The translations under genes were made by a program, and so were the position numbers. The notes under the pieces were generated by a model. That model was not told where the DNA came from, did no database searches, and saw nothing but the letters and a program-made list of their open reading frames with translations. From contig NZ_BOOO01000017.1 of the NCBI RefSeq assembly GCF_016863275.1, forward strand, positions 1-64,000: 64,000 bases of DNA, written 5' to 3'. Below, in pieces: positions 7,634-16,669 of the stretch; within the stretch, counting starts at the first letter, position 1; the number at the start of each line of letters is the position of its first letter. The DNA is from Planotetraspora mira. Its GTDB lineage: Bacteria > Actinomycetota > Actinomycetes > Streptosporangiales > Streptosporangiaceae.

Positions 7634-8251
7634 GTGACGATAGATCCCGCCGGAATCACTAGTCAACAAACTTTTGACAGTTATGTCGCCGAGTTCGCCG
7701 GGCTCGCCCTCCGGCTCGTCAACGACCTCGCGAGCGAACACGCGCACGGCCGGCACGTCGATCCCCCACGCTCAGGGGCCGACCAGCTGGTGATCATCGA
7801 GGAGGCCCTGTCGGCCGACCAGAGCCTCCACACCGCCCCCTTCGGTCCCGACGGCGCCGAAGTGCTGACCGCCGCCGTCCGACGTCTTCGCGTCGCCGTC
7901 GACGCGTGCGTGGACGGCGACGTCCAGGGTGCAGCGGACGTGCTGAACGACCTGCTGGCGGCGCACAACGCGATGCCCAACCTGCACGGACGGCCCGGGC
8001 AGCCGCTGGTGCTCGCGTTCCACGCCGTCGGCCAGGGTCCGGTGGACTCCTACATCGCCGACATGGCCACCGGCATCGCGATGATCATCGGTGCGGGCCG
8101 TACGGCCAGGCTCGGCCGGTGCTCGGCCCATGAGTGCGATCGCGTCTTCTACGACGTCAGCCGCAACGCCTCGCGGCGGTTCTGCGATCTGTCCTGCCAG
8201 AACCGCGCCAAGGCGACCGCCTACCGGGCCAGGCGGGCCCACGACGCCTGA
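7634..8251 (+). CDS. CGNR zinc-finger (ABATE-type) regulator
   Basis: About 205 residues. The C-terminus carries the CGNR-type zinc finger in the form C-S-A-H-E-C ... RRFCDLSCQNRAKATAYRAR; the variable CGNR tetrad reads CQNR. The N-terminal ABATE-like domain includes FAGLALRLVNDL. Such proteins are putative DNA-binding stress regulators. Neither the GTG at 7634 nor the ATG at 7619 has a good RBS. A TACGAT hexamer 7 bases before the GTG suggests leaderless transcription. The start lies 40 bases from the divergent membrane-protein gene. A weak dyad, ATCTAT (7615-7620) and ATAGAT (7640-7645), spans the start. Confidence 0.8.
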   Translation: MTIDPAGITSQQTFDSYVAEFAGLALRLVNDLASEHAHGRHVDPPRSGADQLVIIEEALSADQSLHTAPFGPDGAEVLTAAVRRLRVAVDACVDGDVQGAADVLNDLLAAHNAMPNLHGRPGQPLVLAFHAVGQGPVDSYIADMATGIAMIIGAGRTARLGRCSAHECDRVFYDVSRNASRRFCDLSCQNRAKATAYRARRAHDA

Positions 8252-8322
8252 GGACGGCACGACCGCGCCTCCCCCGTCTCGGTGAGGGATCCGCGCCGCG
8301 TGCTCGTCCGGACCCGGTGCCC

Positions 8323-10785
8323 TCAGTAGGCGAGCGCGGGGATCGAGAAGCCACCCGCGTGCTGGGCGGCCCGGTGAATGGACCTCGGCACGAGGAGAAG
8401 GACGTTGTCACCCTCGACGTGGTGCCATGTCAGCGGGTCGGCGGGGTTGGTGCGGAACGCGACGGCCCGGGCCACGTCCGGATCCCCGTTGGCCAGCAGC
8501 CATCCGCGCGATCGCGCCAGGGCCCTGTCGGCGAGCCGTTCATGCAGATTGCGGTCGGGGATCGCGTACTGGTCGCGCGGGATGAGGGCTCGTTCCTCAG
8601 CGAATTGCGAAAAATCTGGATATCCGTTCCGGTACGGGATCGGGCGGTACCGGGCACGGATCAGAGCCACCGGGTCGTTCGGCGTGAAATCGGATTTGCC
8701 GGGCACCCCGCTCCACTCCCCCTGACGGGCCTTGCGGGGAGCGGAGAACGAGTCGATGTGCCCGTCCCCGGTCTCGCCGAAGATGAAGCACAGCGGGTCG
8801 CTGGAGAAGCGGCACCAGCGCCCGTTCTCCCGCTGCTTGCGCCAGACGTGGCCGTTCTCCATGATCACCTCTTCGGAGTACACCTCGCCCTGGATCGCCC
8901 GGCGAGCCGGGGACGACTGCGCGAGCTGGAACTCGTGCCGAAGCAGGTCGGGTTGCTGGGCCAGCCGGTCGCTGGAGAGCCCGGCCGTCGCCTTGAGCGT
9001 CCCCGGGTCGGCGACCTGGGGAGCCATCGCGTCGATCTCGGCCTTCACCCGGTTGGTGATCGACTCGCCGGCCGCCGGGGTCAGCTCCCGGATCTTGACG
9101 ACCTCCTCGGCCAGGCCGACCGTGTTGCGGGCAGCCCTGGCCGCCTGGACCGAGCCCTTCAGCGTGACGAAGGCCGCCTTCAGCGCGGAGACTTCGGCGA
9201 TCGCGCCGACCAGGGTGACCGCCAGCCAGAGGAACGACGGATCGTCACCCGCGATCGAATCGGCGCGGTCGAGCGAGGTCTCCTGGGTGGCCTTCTTGAA
9301 CCGGTAGTCCATCAGCTCCTGGTATGCCGTCGCGATCGTCAACGCCGTGGTCCCGGCCTGCGCCGCGGTGGCCAGACCGGCCAGGACGGCCGTGCCCGCC
9401 AACCCCGCGGGAGCGGCCGCCGCGCCGGCCGTCAGGATGCCCGCCGCCACCGCGAAGCCGACCGTGATCGCCGCGAGCAGCCGCTGCCGTTCCGCGGCCT
9501 CCTCGTGCACCTGGCCCACCCGGTGCCTGACCCATTTCTCCTCGAACGGCTTGGCCTGCTTGCCCTTCAGCGTCAGATCAATGATCTTCGGGAGCTCCCA
9601 CGCCTTCTCCTTGTCGTTCAAGGAGCGGGAGGCGGTGAGGTTGTCGCCGATCCGGCTGTCGATCTCGGTGACGACGTTCTTCTTGAGCCGGCGGTCGGCC
9701 AGGATCCCCCAGGTCGGCAGGTCCTCCAGGCGGCTCGCGGCCTTCCCGTCCTCGTTGTCGGTGTACATCGCCAGGGCCGGGAACGTCGCCTCGTGCGTCG
9801 TGCGCAGCTTCGCGTAGGACTGCTCCTCCTGGTACCACGCCTCGTTCGTCGTCCCGGCCGCTTCACGCAGGGCGGGATCGGGGAAGTAGGGGACGATCGG
9901 GGCCGGTGCGAAGGAGCCGGGATGGGCGGGCGTCTGGAGTTGCCTCCGCATCACACCGAAGGCGTCCTTGGCCTTCGCGGCCGCCGCGTCCGCTGAGTGG
10001 CGCCTGGCGGCGAGCGCCTTCGCGGCGGCGCGCAGCCCGTCCAGGTCGGGCTCCTCGACGGGCCAGCCCTCCCCGGTGTACTTGTCCCTCTCCTTGTTGA
10101 GCGCGTCCCGGCTCTTGGTGAGGACGATCTGGGCTCCGGCGGCCGCCTCGTCGCGGAAGCTCTCGACGTACTTGTTCCGCTCCTTCTGGAACGTCTGCAG
10201 CACGGGCTCGAAGGCGGCCTGGACCTGGTCGATCAGCGCGGGATCCGTCCCCTTCAACTGCAGGCGGAGGCGGTCCTCCATCCCCATCCGGAGGAAGGCG
10301 TACGCGAACGACTCCGCACCCTCGGCGCCCTTCTCGACGACCAGGATCTCCAGGGTGGTGCGCAATTGAGCGGGATCGCCGGCGAAGAAGCGTCCCTGGA
10401 AGGAGACCCCCGCCTGGGCCGCGGCCGGCGGCGCCCGCTGGACGGTCGGCTGCCCCGGCTGATGCCGGTCCTCCATCACGCGCTGGACGGGAGGCTCCTC
10501 GGTAAGGCCGGGATCGTGGGTGATGAGCTCCGCGGCCTGCTTGTCCTCCGCGGGGCAGGCGCACCCGGGGTCCTTCGGCGCGCACCGCTGCACGTCCACC
10601 GCCATCACACCGGGACGGCCCGGTGAGGCCGCGGCACCGCTCCGCTGCTGTACGGCGGAGGCGACCGCGCCGTTGCCCGCGGACCGCTGGAATCGCAGCA
10701 GCGTCTCCACACCACGCGGCATCCCCTGACGCGAGGCGGTCCTGTCCGGTGAAGCGCGCCGAACCTGCTGCTCACGTTCAAACAC
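8323..10785 (-). CDS. Polymorphic toxin-like protein with C-terminal WHH nuclease domain
   Basis: 820 residues, GTG start with GGAG upstream. The N-terminus has FQRSAGNGAV (32-41) and VQRCAPKDPGCAC (65-77), motifs common in cargo proteins beside extracellular contractile injection systems. A long charged helical region follows (about 120-440), then a hydrophobic Ala/Gly segment (about 445-500). The last 35 residues hold W787-H788-H789, VP at 799-800, I803-H804 and H809-A-G-G, matching the WHH group of HNH/Endo VII nucleases. It probably cleaves nucleic acid after delivery into another cell. No injection-system structural genes and no convincing immunity gene adjoin it. Both flanking gaps are short (71 and 170 bases). 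Confidence 0.78.
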   Translation of the reverse strand: MFEREQQVRRASPDRTASRQGMPRGVETLLRFQRSAGNGAVASAVQQRSGAAASPGRPGVMAVDVQRCAPKDPGCACPAEDKQAAELITHDPGLTEEPPVQRVMEDRHQPGQPTVQRAPPAAAQAGVSFQGRFFAGDPAQLRTTLEILVVEKGAEGAESFAYAFLRMGMEDRLRLQLKGTDPALIDQVQAAFEPVLQTFQKERNKYVESFRDEAAAGAQIVLTKSRDALNKERDKYTGEGWPVEEPDLDGLRAAAKALAARRHSADAAAAKAKDAFGVMRRQLQTPAHPGSFAPAPIVPYFPDPALREAAGTTNEAWYQEEQSYAKLRTTHEATFPALAMYTDNEDGKAASRLEDLPTWGILADRRLKKNVVTEIDSRIGDNLTASRSLNDKEKAWELPKIIDLTLKGKQAKPFEEKWVRHRVGQVHEEAAERQRLLAAITVGFAVAAGILTAGAAAAPAGLAGTAVLAGLATAAQAGTTALTIATAYQELMDYRFKKATQETSLDRADSIAGDDPSFLWLAVTLVGAIAEVSALKAAFVTLKGSVQAARAARNTVGLAEEVVKIRELTPAAGESITNRVKAEIDAMAPQVADPGTLKATAGLSSDRLAQQPDLLRHEFQLAQSSPARRAIQGEVYSEEVIMENGHVWRKQRENGRWCRFSSDPLCFIFGETGDGHIDSFSAPRKARQGEWSGVPGKSDFTPNDPVALIRARYRPIPYRNGYPDFSQFAEERALIPRDQYAIPDRNLHERLADRALARSRGWLLANGDPDVARAVAFRTNPADPLTWHHVEGDNVLLLVPRSIHRAAQHAGGFSIPALAY

Positions 10786-10955
10786 ATCTGCTCCAGACGC
10801 TCGCTCCCCCCACCTTCGCCCATCCGTCTGCTCCGCCGTACGGAAGGAAGGGCGGCCTCAGGGGCGGGATCGGCTGCCCGAAGGGGCGGCCGGCGCCGGC
10901 GCGGCGACCGCGGACCCCGGCAGGGGTCTCACGGTCGCCGTGGTCGTGAGGTCCG

Positions 10956-12305
10956 CTACCGCACCAGGCCGAGGCCGGTGAACGAGCGGTCGTACTCGGT
11001 AAACGACTGGTTGCCGTACGGCCCGTAGACCCAGGTGCGCACGGAGTCGGCCTTGGTGTCGATCTCCACGAGGCGTACCGGGTTGGTGGTGTTGGAGTGG
11101 AACGTCTGGAGGAACGAGTAGATCTTGTTCCCGTGGACGCCGGTGTCCACCCGGTTGCCCGCGACGCCCACGTGACCGGAGAAGACGAACTTGATGTTGG
11201 CGTACTGCTTGATCAGGTTGTCGTACAGGTACTGCGGGCTGTTGGCTCCGTACGAGCCGCTCTGCTCGATGTTGCCGTTGGCGTCGATGTAGTCGTGCGT
11301 GACGACGACGACGTTGTGGTGCGGGTTGGCGGCGACGACGCTCTTGGCCCAGTTGACCACCTCGGTCCGCGGCCACAGTTCGAGGGTCATCACCAGCCAC
11401 TGCACGCCGCCGGCGTCGTAGGTCGAGTAGGAGTTGTCGACCTTGCCCGCCTCGAACTGTCCCTTCACGGCGCCGTACTGGGCCGCGGTGAAGTACTGGT
11501 TGAAGACGCTTGTGTCCCGGACGAGTTCCCGCGTGTGCGCGGGGTCGCGCGCCGAGCCTCCGACACCGGTCGCCTGCGTGTCGTGGTTGCCGATCGCCAG
11601 CGAGTACGGGATCTTCGCCGTTTCGAGGGACCGCATCGCGTTCCCGGCGATCACGTACTGCGAGTGATCGGGGGTGTCCCAGTTGACGACGTCGCCGGAA
11701 TGCGTGACGAACCGCAGGTCCAGCGCGGACTTGTTGCTCACCAGCCAGTCGGTGCGGTTCTTGAAGCGGGTGTCGCTCGCGTTCAGCACCTCCTGCTGGG
11801 TGTCGGGCATGACGGCGAAGCTGAACTTGGTGTCCGTGGTCGGCGTCTCCATCCGGGCGTAGGCCAGGTGGACGTTGCGGTCACATGCCGTCGTCTGCAC
11901 GTCGTTGACGAGCTGGATCTTGATGGTGTGCGTGCCCGCGCCGAGCGCCGGCCCCACCCCGTAGGTGCCGTAACTCGTGGCGCTCACGATCGTGGTGTCA
12001 CCGAGGAGCGTGCCGTCCGCCGTCACCCGGACGGTCGGCCAGCCCTGGCAGTTGTCACCGATCGCGCCGATCTGCACCCGGCCGGAGCCGTCGATCGTCG
12101 TGGTCGCGTAGCTGGAGTTGCTCCACAACGAGGCCTGCGTGCCGGACGCGGGCACCGGGATGCCCTTCGCCGGAGTGATCGTCCCGTCCACCACACTGAA
12201 CTGCGAGGCCGGCGCGGCGCTCGCGGTGCCGGAGAGGCCCGCGGCCGCCACCGCCGCTCCCGCGATCGCCGCGATGACCGCGGATCTCGTTCTCCTGAAG
12301 CGCAT
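10956..12305 (-). CDS. Secreted calcineurin-like metallophosphoesterase
   Basis: 449 residues. A Sec signal peptide (MRFRRTRSAVIAAIAGAAVA..., likely cleavage after ASA near residue 30) is followed by a beta-rich carbohydrate-binding-like module (about 35-150). A metallophosphoesterase domain follows with its metal ligands in order: PDTQQ, HSGDVVNWD, IGNHDTQ, VVVTHDYID and VFSGHVG. The enzyme probably hydrolyses phosphoesters outside the cell; the substrate is unknown. The ATG has GGAGGA 8 bases upstream. The 170 bases downstream of its stop, toward the toxin gene, hold nothing recognisable. Confidence 0.9.
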   Translation of the reverse strand: MRFRRTRSAVIAAIAGAAVAAAGLSGTASAAPASQFSVVDGTITPAKGIPVPASGTQASLWSNSSYATTTIDGSGRVQIGAIGDNCQGWPTVRVTADGTLLGDTTIVSATSYGTYGVGPALGAGTHTIKIQLVNDVQTTACDRNVHLAYARMETPTTDTKFSFAVMPDTQQEVLNASDTRFKNRTDWLVSNKSALDLRFVTHSGDVVNWDTPDHSQYVIAGNAMRSLETAKIPYSLAIGNHDTQATGVGGSARDPAHTRELVRDTSVFNQYFTAAQYGAVKGQFEAGKVDNSYSTYDAGGVQWLVMTLELWPRTEVVNWAKSVVAANPHHNVVVVTHDYIDANGNIEQSGSYGANSPQYLYDNLIKQYANIKFVFSGHVGVAGNRVDTGVHGNKIYSFLQTFHSNTTNPVRLVEIDTKADSVRTWVYGPYGNQSFTEYDRSFTGLGLVR

Positions 12306-12564
12306 CGTCGAATTCCTCCATGCACGTCATCCGCTGCTTGGCACCTGGATGCTAAGCAAGATCAGGTACGGCACATGAAAGACCTGAAACACATTGGAGA
12401 TACGCCGGCTGTACTTCACATTTCGCCCGGCTCGCGGTTCGGCTCGTCTGTCAGGGCCGCTTCCGCGACCGGCTCGAGGGGGTCCGCGTAGTAGCGCCCG
12501 GACGGCGCGAGCGCCGCCCTGAACGCCGGCCGCCGCGATCTTCCCCGGCGATCACCGTGATCGC

Positions 12565-13962
12565 CTACATGCCGATCACTTTCTTGATGCCTTCGAAGAG
12601 GAAGTTGCCGCCCACGCCGACCGCCAGGTCCACACCCACCTGGTAGACGACGCCGAGCGTCTTCCGCACGCGGGAGACGGGCATCTCCGGCTCCGCCAGC
12701 GCCCCGCGGAGATCTTCCAGCGCCGCCTCGAGCCCACCCGGATCGGACGTCTCCGGGAAACGGTCGTGTTGCGCTTCGAGGAACTGGACGACGGCCTTCA
12801 CCAGGGCGGTGATCTCCGGATCCCGCTCGTTGTGCACGATGTCGCCGACGCCGCCGATGTTCGAATACGCGAAGGTCGGGTTGTAAAGGTGGAACTGGTG
12901 ACTGATCGTGGGCGCGGCAGGCCCGCCGACCGCGGGCGGTGAGACGGAACGCGTCCACGCCGTGCCGAGATCGCTCAGCTTGATCCTGTGGTCACGGACC
13001 TCGACGCCCAGCCTCGCCCGCAGCCGGGGCAGCCCCTCGAGGAGGGTGCGCCGCCGTCCGGGGTCGGGCACGGCGAGTCCGACCGCCACGCAGGCCCGTA
13101 CGGCGTGCCGCGCCGACCGGGGTGGATGCCCCGCCCCGATCATGGACGCCAGCAGGACGCTCTCCTGGGCCCAGGAGGACGACAGGGCCGCCATCAGGGC
13201 GGACACCGCCTCCGCGAGGGTGACGTCGTCATTCGCCACGCGCGCCGGGACTCCCCTCCCGCCGCGCAGGAAGTGGTCGGCCGCACCCGCCGGGATGAAA
13301 GACCGGCCGGCGAGCCAGACACCCGATGTGCGTTCGTCCCCGGAGAGGTCGAGCACCAGGACGGGCGCGAACTCCGGCGGGGGCAGCGGATGCAGGTACG
13401 GCTTCGGGATCCCCGGAATGCGGGGCCGGGTGGGCCGCGGCCCCTGCGGATTCGCCGTCCATTCGGCGAGGTCCATCCGGAACTTGAGGTTCGCCTCGCG
13501 CTCGCGCTCATCTCGCTGCGCCGTCCGCCGCCGGTGGTCCGCCTCGTTGTCGGCGTTCCGCTCGCGGATCGACCGGGTCCTCTCGTCATGGTCGGCCTCG
13601 GAGCACACCCAGTCTCCGGGGCGGAGATCCTTCGCGCGTACACCCCTCGCCTTGTTCGGCGCGCGGTTGTACAGGGACCCTGCGATACGACCGCTCCGCG
13701 CGGAGCGTTCCGCCTCCCGGTGCAGGAGCACGATCCCGTCGGCGTACGTCGCGACGGCCAGGGCGACGGGCGGGACGGGCAGGAACCACCATGACGACCC
13801 GGTCGTCTCAATGAGGATCATCGCGACGACCGCGACGGGTGCGGCGGCGAGCAGCCCTGCTCTCGCAGACGCCCACAGAAGCCGTCCGTCGCTCTCCCTG
13901 GGAACGGCGGCCGCGATGACTTCTGGGGCAATGCGGACATCGTCGGAATTGCGGCTTCCCAC
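12565..13962 (-). CDS. Hypothetical protein with two membrane helices and long cytosolic domain
   Basis: 465 residues, GTG start. Two adjacent hydrophobic helices lie near residues 30-50 and 58-78. A charged, Arg/Glu-rich segment follows (about 120-165), probably coiled-coil, then a Pro-rich linker (PRPTRPRIPGIPKPYLHPLP) and a soluble region. The C-terminal part contains HLYNPTFAYSNIGGVGDIVH followed by a helical tail, a pattern reminiscent of small signalling or effector-associated domains, but I cannot name it. It is not in an obvious operon. The 259 bases after its stop hold the phosphoesterase promoter region only. Confidence 0.6.
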   Translation of the reverse strand: MGSRNSDDVRIAPEVIAAAVPRESDGRLLWASARAGLLAAAPVAVVAMILIETTGSSWWFLPVPPVALAVATYADGIVLLHREAERSARSGRIAGSLYNRAPNKARGVRAKDLRPGDWVCSEADHDERTRSIRERNADNEADHRRRTAQRDEREREANLKFRMDLAEWTANPQGPRPTRPRIPGIPKPYLHPLPPPEFAPVLVLDLSGDERTSGVWLAGRSFIPAGAADHFLRGGRGVPARVANDDVTLAEAVSALMAALSSSWAQESVLLASMIGAGHPPRSARHAVRACVAVGLAVPDPGRRRTLLEGLPRLRARLGVEVRDHRIKLSDLGTAWTRSVSPPAVGGPAAPTISHQFHLYNPTFAYSNIGGVGDIVHNERDPEITALVKAVVQFLEAQHDRFPETSDPGGLEAALEDLRGALAEPEMPVSRVRKTLGVVYQVGVDLAVGVGGNFLFEGIKKVIGM

Positions 13963-14201
13963 CCGTCGATTATGTGCCCCGAAGATCGTTCATGGGGAGG
14001 GAAACCGGAAAGCGAGGGCCGATCCAGGCCTCCCCCATGCGCGCCCGCCGCGGCCGGATGGCGGGCTCTCGAAACACCACCGCAATCATCATGGAATGTC
14101 GAATTTTATGGAGGTTTGGGAGAAATTGCCCCGGAACATGATCGTCGATCCCATGCAACAGATCTTGCTCACACTTGCCACCAGAGATCTTGGAGGTGTC
14201 T

Positions 14202-15791
14202 GTGAGCTACAGCAGGCGTGGGTTCCTGACAGCAGTGGGCGCGACCGGAGGGGCGGGAGCGCTCCTCGCCACGATGGGCGCGCTCGGACTCGCACCGACC
14301 GCCGAGGCGGCGGCCCGCACGGCCTTCGTCCCCCCGCAACCATCCGACTTCACCCTCACCGGGAGGGGCGCGAAGAAGGTCGTCATCCTCGGGGCGGGAA
14401 TCGCCGGCCTGGCCACCGCGTACGAACTGGGCAAGGCGGGCTACGACTGCACCGTGCTCGAGGCCCTGGACCGGGTCGGCGGCCGCAACTGGACCATCAG
14501 GGGCGGCGACCGGATCACCGAGCTTGACGGCTCGACCCAGATCGCACGCTTCTCCGACGGCATCTACATGAACGCCGGCCCCGCCCGGCTCGCGCAGTGG
14601 ATGGTCACCATGGACTACGCCCGCGAACTGGGCGTGCCCCTGGAGGTCTTCACCAACTCCAACTCCCAGGCGTACATCTACAACGAGGCCGCGGGCATGA
14701 CGGCGCCGGTCGCCTGGCGCACCGCCAAGGCGGACGTCTACGGGTACATCTCCGAACTGCTCTCCACGGCCACCGACAGCGGCGCGCTCGACGCCAAGCT
14801 GACCGCGCAGGACAAGGAGCGGTTGCTCTCCTTCCTGCGCTCCTTTGGCTCCATCGGCAACAAGGCGGCCGGCTTCGCCTACACCGGCAACGAGCACCGG
14901 GGCTACAGCGTCAACCCCGGCGCGGGCGAGCAGCCGGGCACCGTCCTCGGGCCGGTGCCCTCCCTGTCGGACGTGCTCGCCAGCGGCGTCGGCCAGCGGT
15001 TCTCCTTCGAGTTCGGCTACGACCAGGCGATGCTGATGTTCCAGCCCGTCGGCGGCATGGACGCCATCCCCAAGGCGTTCGCCGACGCGATCGGCAGGCA
15101 CAGGATCTCACTGAGGTCGAAGGTCACGAAGATCACCGACCTGGCCCAGGGGGTCGAGGTCGAGTACCTGGACAAGAACGGGAAGACCAAGAAGATCAAG
15201 GCGGACTTCTGCGTGGCCGCCATGCCCCCGCACATCCTGGCCAAGACCCCGCACAACCTCGGCCCCGACGTGCAGGCCGCCCTGTCCATGCCGACGGTCA
15301 CGTCATCCGGCAAGATCGGCCTGGAGTACCGCCGCCGGTGGTGGGAGACCGACGAGAACATCTACGGCGGCATCACCAACACCGACCTCGACCTGTCCGT
15401 CGTCTGGTATCCCTCCTACGGGTACGGCGGGCGGCGCGGCCTCATCATCGGCTACTACAACAACGGCGCCAGCCAGGACGCCTACGCCGCACTCACCCAT
15501 CCGCAGCGGGAGAAGCGCGCGGTCGAACAGGGCATGAAGATCCACGGCGCGAAGTACCGCGACGAACTGGTGACATCGGCGTCGATCTCCTGGAGGCTGC
15601 AACCGCACATCGAGGGCGCCTGGGTCAGCTGGCCGTCCCGCACCGGCGGTTACCAACTGCTGAACAAGCCGGCCGGCCACGTCCACTTCGCGGGCGACTG
15701 GCTCAGCTACATGATCGCGTGGCAGGCGGGCGCACTGGAGTCGGCCCGCAAGACCGTCACCGATCTCCATCAGCGCGTGCTCACCAGCTGA
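14202..15791 (+). CDS. Tat-exported L-amino-acid oxidase / flavin monoamine oxidase
   Basis: 529 residues from a GTG at 14202, with GGAGGT at 14192-14197. The twin-arginine signal SRRGFLTAVGATGGAG marks it for Tat export after cofactor loading. The FAD dinucleotide motif VVILGAGIAGLATAYELG and the second glycine motif RVGGRNWTI are typical of the amine-oxidase superfamily. The C-terminal FAD contact is VHFAGDWLSYMIAWQAGALESA. It likely oxidatively deaminates an L-amino acid, releasing ammonia and H2O2 outside the cell. The gene is monocistronic with a strong hairpin after the stop. Confidence 0.88.
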   Translation: MSYSRRGFLTAVGATGGAGALLATMGALGLAPTAEAAARTAFVPPQPSDFTLTGRGAKKVVILGAGIAGLATAYELGKAGYDCTVLEALDRVGGRNWTIRGGDRITELDGSTQIARFSDGIYMNAGPARLAQWMVTMDYARELGVPLEVFTNSNSQAYIYNEAAGMTAPVAWRTAKADVYGYISELLSTATDSGALDAKLTAQDKERLLSFLRSFGSIGNKAAGFAYTGNEHRGYSVNPGAGEQPGTVLGPVPSLSDVLASGVGQRFSFEFGYDQAMLMFQPVGGMDAIPKAFADAIGRHRISLRSKVTKITDLAQGVEVEYLDKNGKTKKIKADFCVAAMPPHILAKTPHNLGPDVQAALSMPTVTSSGKIGLEYRRRWWETDENIYGGITNTDLDLSVVWYPSYGYGGRRGLIIGYYNNGASQDAYAALTHPQREKRAVEQGMKIHGAKYRDELVTSASISWRLQPHIEGAWVSWPSRTGGYQLLNKPAGHVHFAGDWLSYMIAWQAGALESARKTVTDLHQRVLTS

Positions 15792-15808
15792 GCCTCGGCG
15801 CACCGCAG

Positions 15809-15841
15809 GAAGGGCACGGTCGCACGGCGGCCGTGCCCTTC
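15809..15841 (+). terminator. Hairpin terminator after the amino-acid oxidase
   Basis: GAAGGGCACGG (15809-15819) pairs perfectly with CCGTGCCCTTC (15831-15841) across an 11-base loop, 18 bases after the stop codon. There is no T-run, as is common in actinomycetes. Confidence 0.75.
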
Positions 15842-15951
15842 GCCGTCGGTCCCGCCCGCCCGTCACAGATGGCCGAGCGATCGTGAGCACGACGACGATC
15901 CACCGGCGGTCCCCTGTATTGTCCTGGTGATGCACGTACCGTTTGAGAGAG

Positions 15952-16668
15952 ATGTCTGATTTGGCCGCCACTAGCGGACCGTCGGCTCCCGTCACCGTGC
16001 TGCTCGTCGAGGACGACGAAGTGATCCGCAAGACGGTCGGAATGGCACTGGAGCGCTACGGCTACGCCGTGACCTCGGCCGGCGACGGACTGACGGGTCT
16101 GGAACTCTTCCGGGACGGGCGACATGATCTGCTGCTGCTGGATGTGATGCTGCCCGGCCTGGACGGCATCGGGCTGTGCCGCAGAGTCAGGGAGTCCAGC
16201 CTGGTCCCCATCCTGATGATGTCCGCCCGTGGCGACTCGCTGGATGTGGTCTCAGGCCTTGAGGCGGGCGCGGACGACTACGTCGCCAAGCCCGTCGACA
16301 CCGCGGTGCTGGTGGCCAGGATCCGCTCGCTGCTGCGCCGGGCCACCTTCTCCGCGGCCGCCGAGGAGCCTCCGAAGCCCGGCGCGGGTCTGATCTTCGG
16401 GGATCTGACCATCGACACCGACGGCCTGGAGGTGTTCCGGGACGGCGAGCAGGTCGCGCTGGCCCCCACCGAGTTGCGACTGCTGCTCGAGTTCGCGGCG
16501 AATCCGGGAATCGTCCTGGACCGGCAGACACTGCTGCGCAATGTCTGGGACTACGGGTGGGACGGCGACAGCCGCGTCGTCGACCTGTGCGTGCAGCGTC
16601 TGCGCAAGAAGATCGGCGCCGAGCGGATCGAGACGGTCCGCGGCTTCGGCTACAAGCTGCGGCGCTGA
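15952..16668 (+). CDS. CseB-like OmpR-family response regulator
   Basis: 238 residues. The receiver domain has acidic residues at E20-D21-D22, the phospho-acceptor Asp64 (LLLLDVMLPG), the switch MSARGDS and Lys in DDYVAKP. The C-terminal winged helix includes LAPTELRLLLEFAANPG and VVDLCVQRLRKKIGAERIET. Sequence flow is close to Streptomyces CseB, the regulator of the sigma-E cell-envelope stress gene. No sigE or cseA gene lies beside it here, so the target is uncertain. The ATG at 15952 has GAGAGA upstream. It is immediately followed by the kinase gene. Confidence 0.9.
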   Translation: MSDLAATSGPSAPVTVLLVEDDEVIRKTVGMALERYGYAVTSAGDGLTGLELFRDGRHDLLLLDVMLPGLDGIGLCRRVRESSLVPILMMSARGDSLDVVSGLEAGADDYVAKPVDTAVLVARIRSLLRRATFSAAAEEPPKPGAGLIFGDLTIDTDGLEVFRDGEQVALAPTELRLLLEFAANPGIVLDRQTLLRNVWDYGWDGDSRVVDLCVQRLRKKIGAERIETVRGFGYKLRR

Positions 16669-16669
16669 G

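Noticed and set aside
8134-9996. Long plus-strand open frame opposite the toxin gene
   Set aside because: It is an antisense shadow of the toxin frame. It has Arg/Gly/Pro-rich composition and no recognisable domain.
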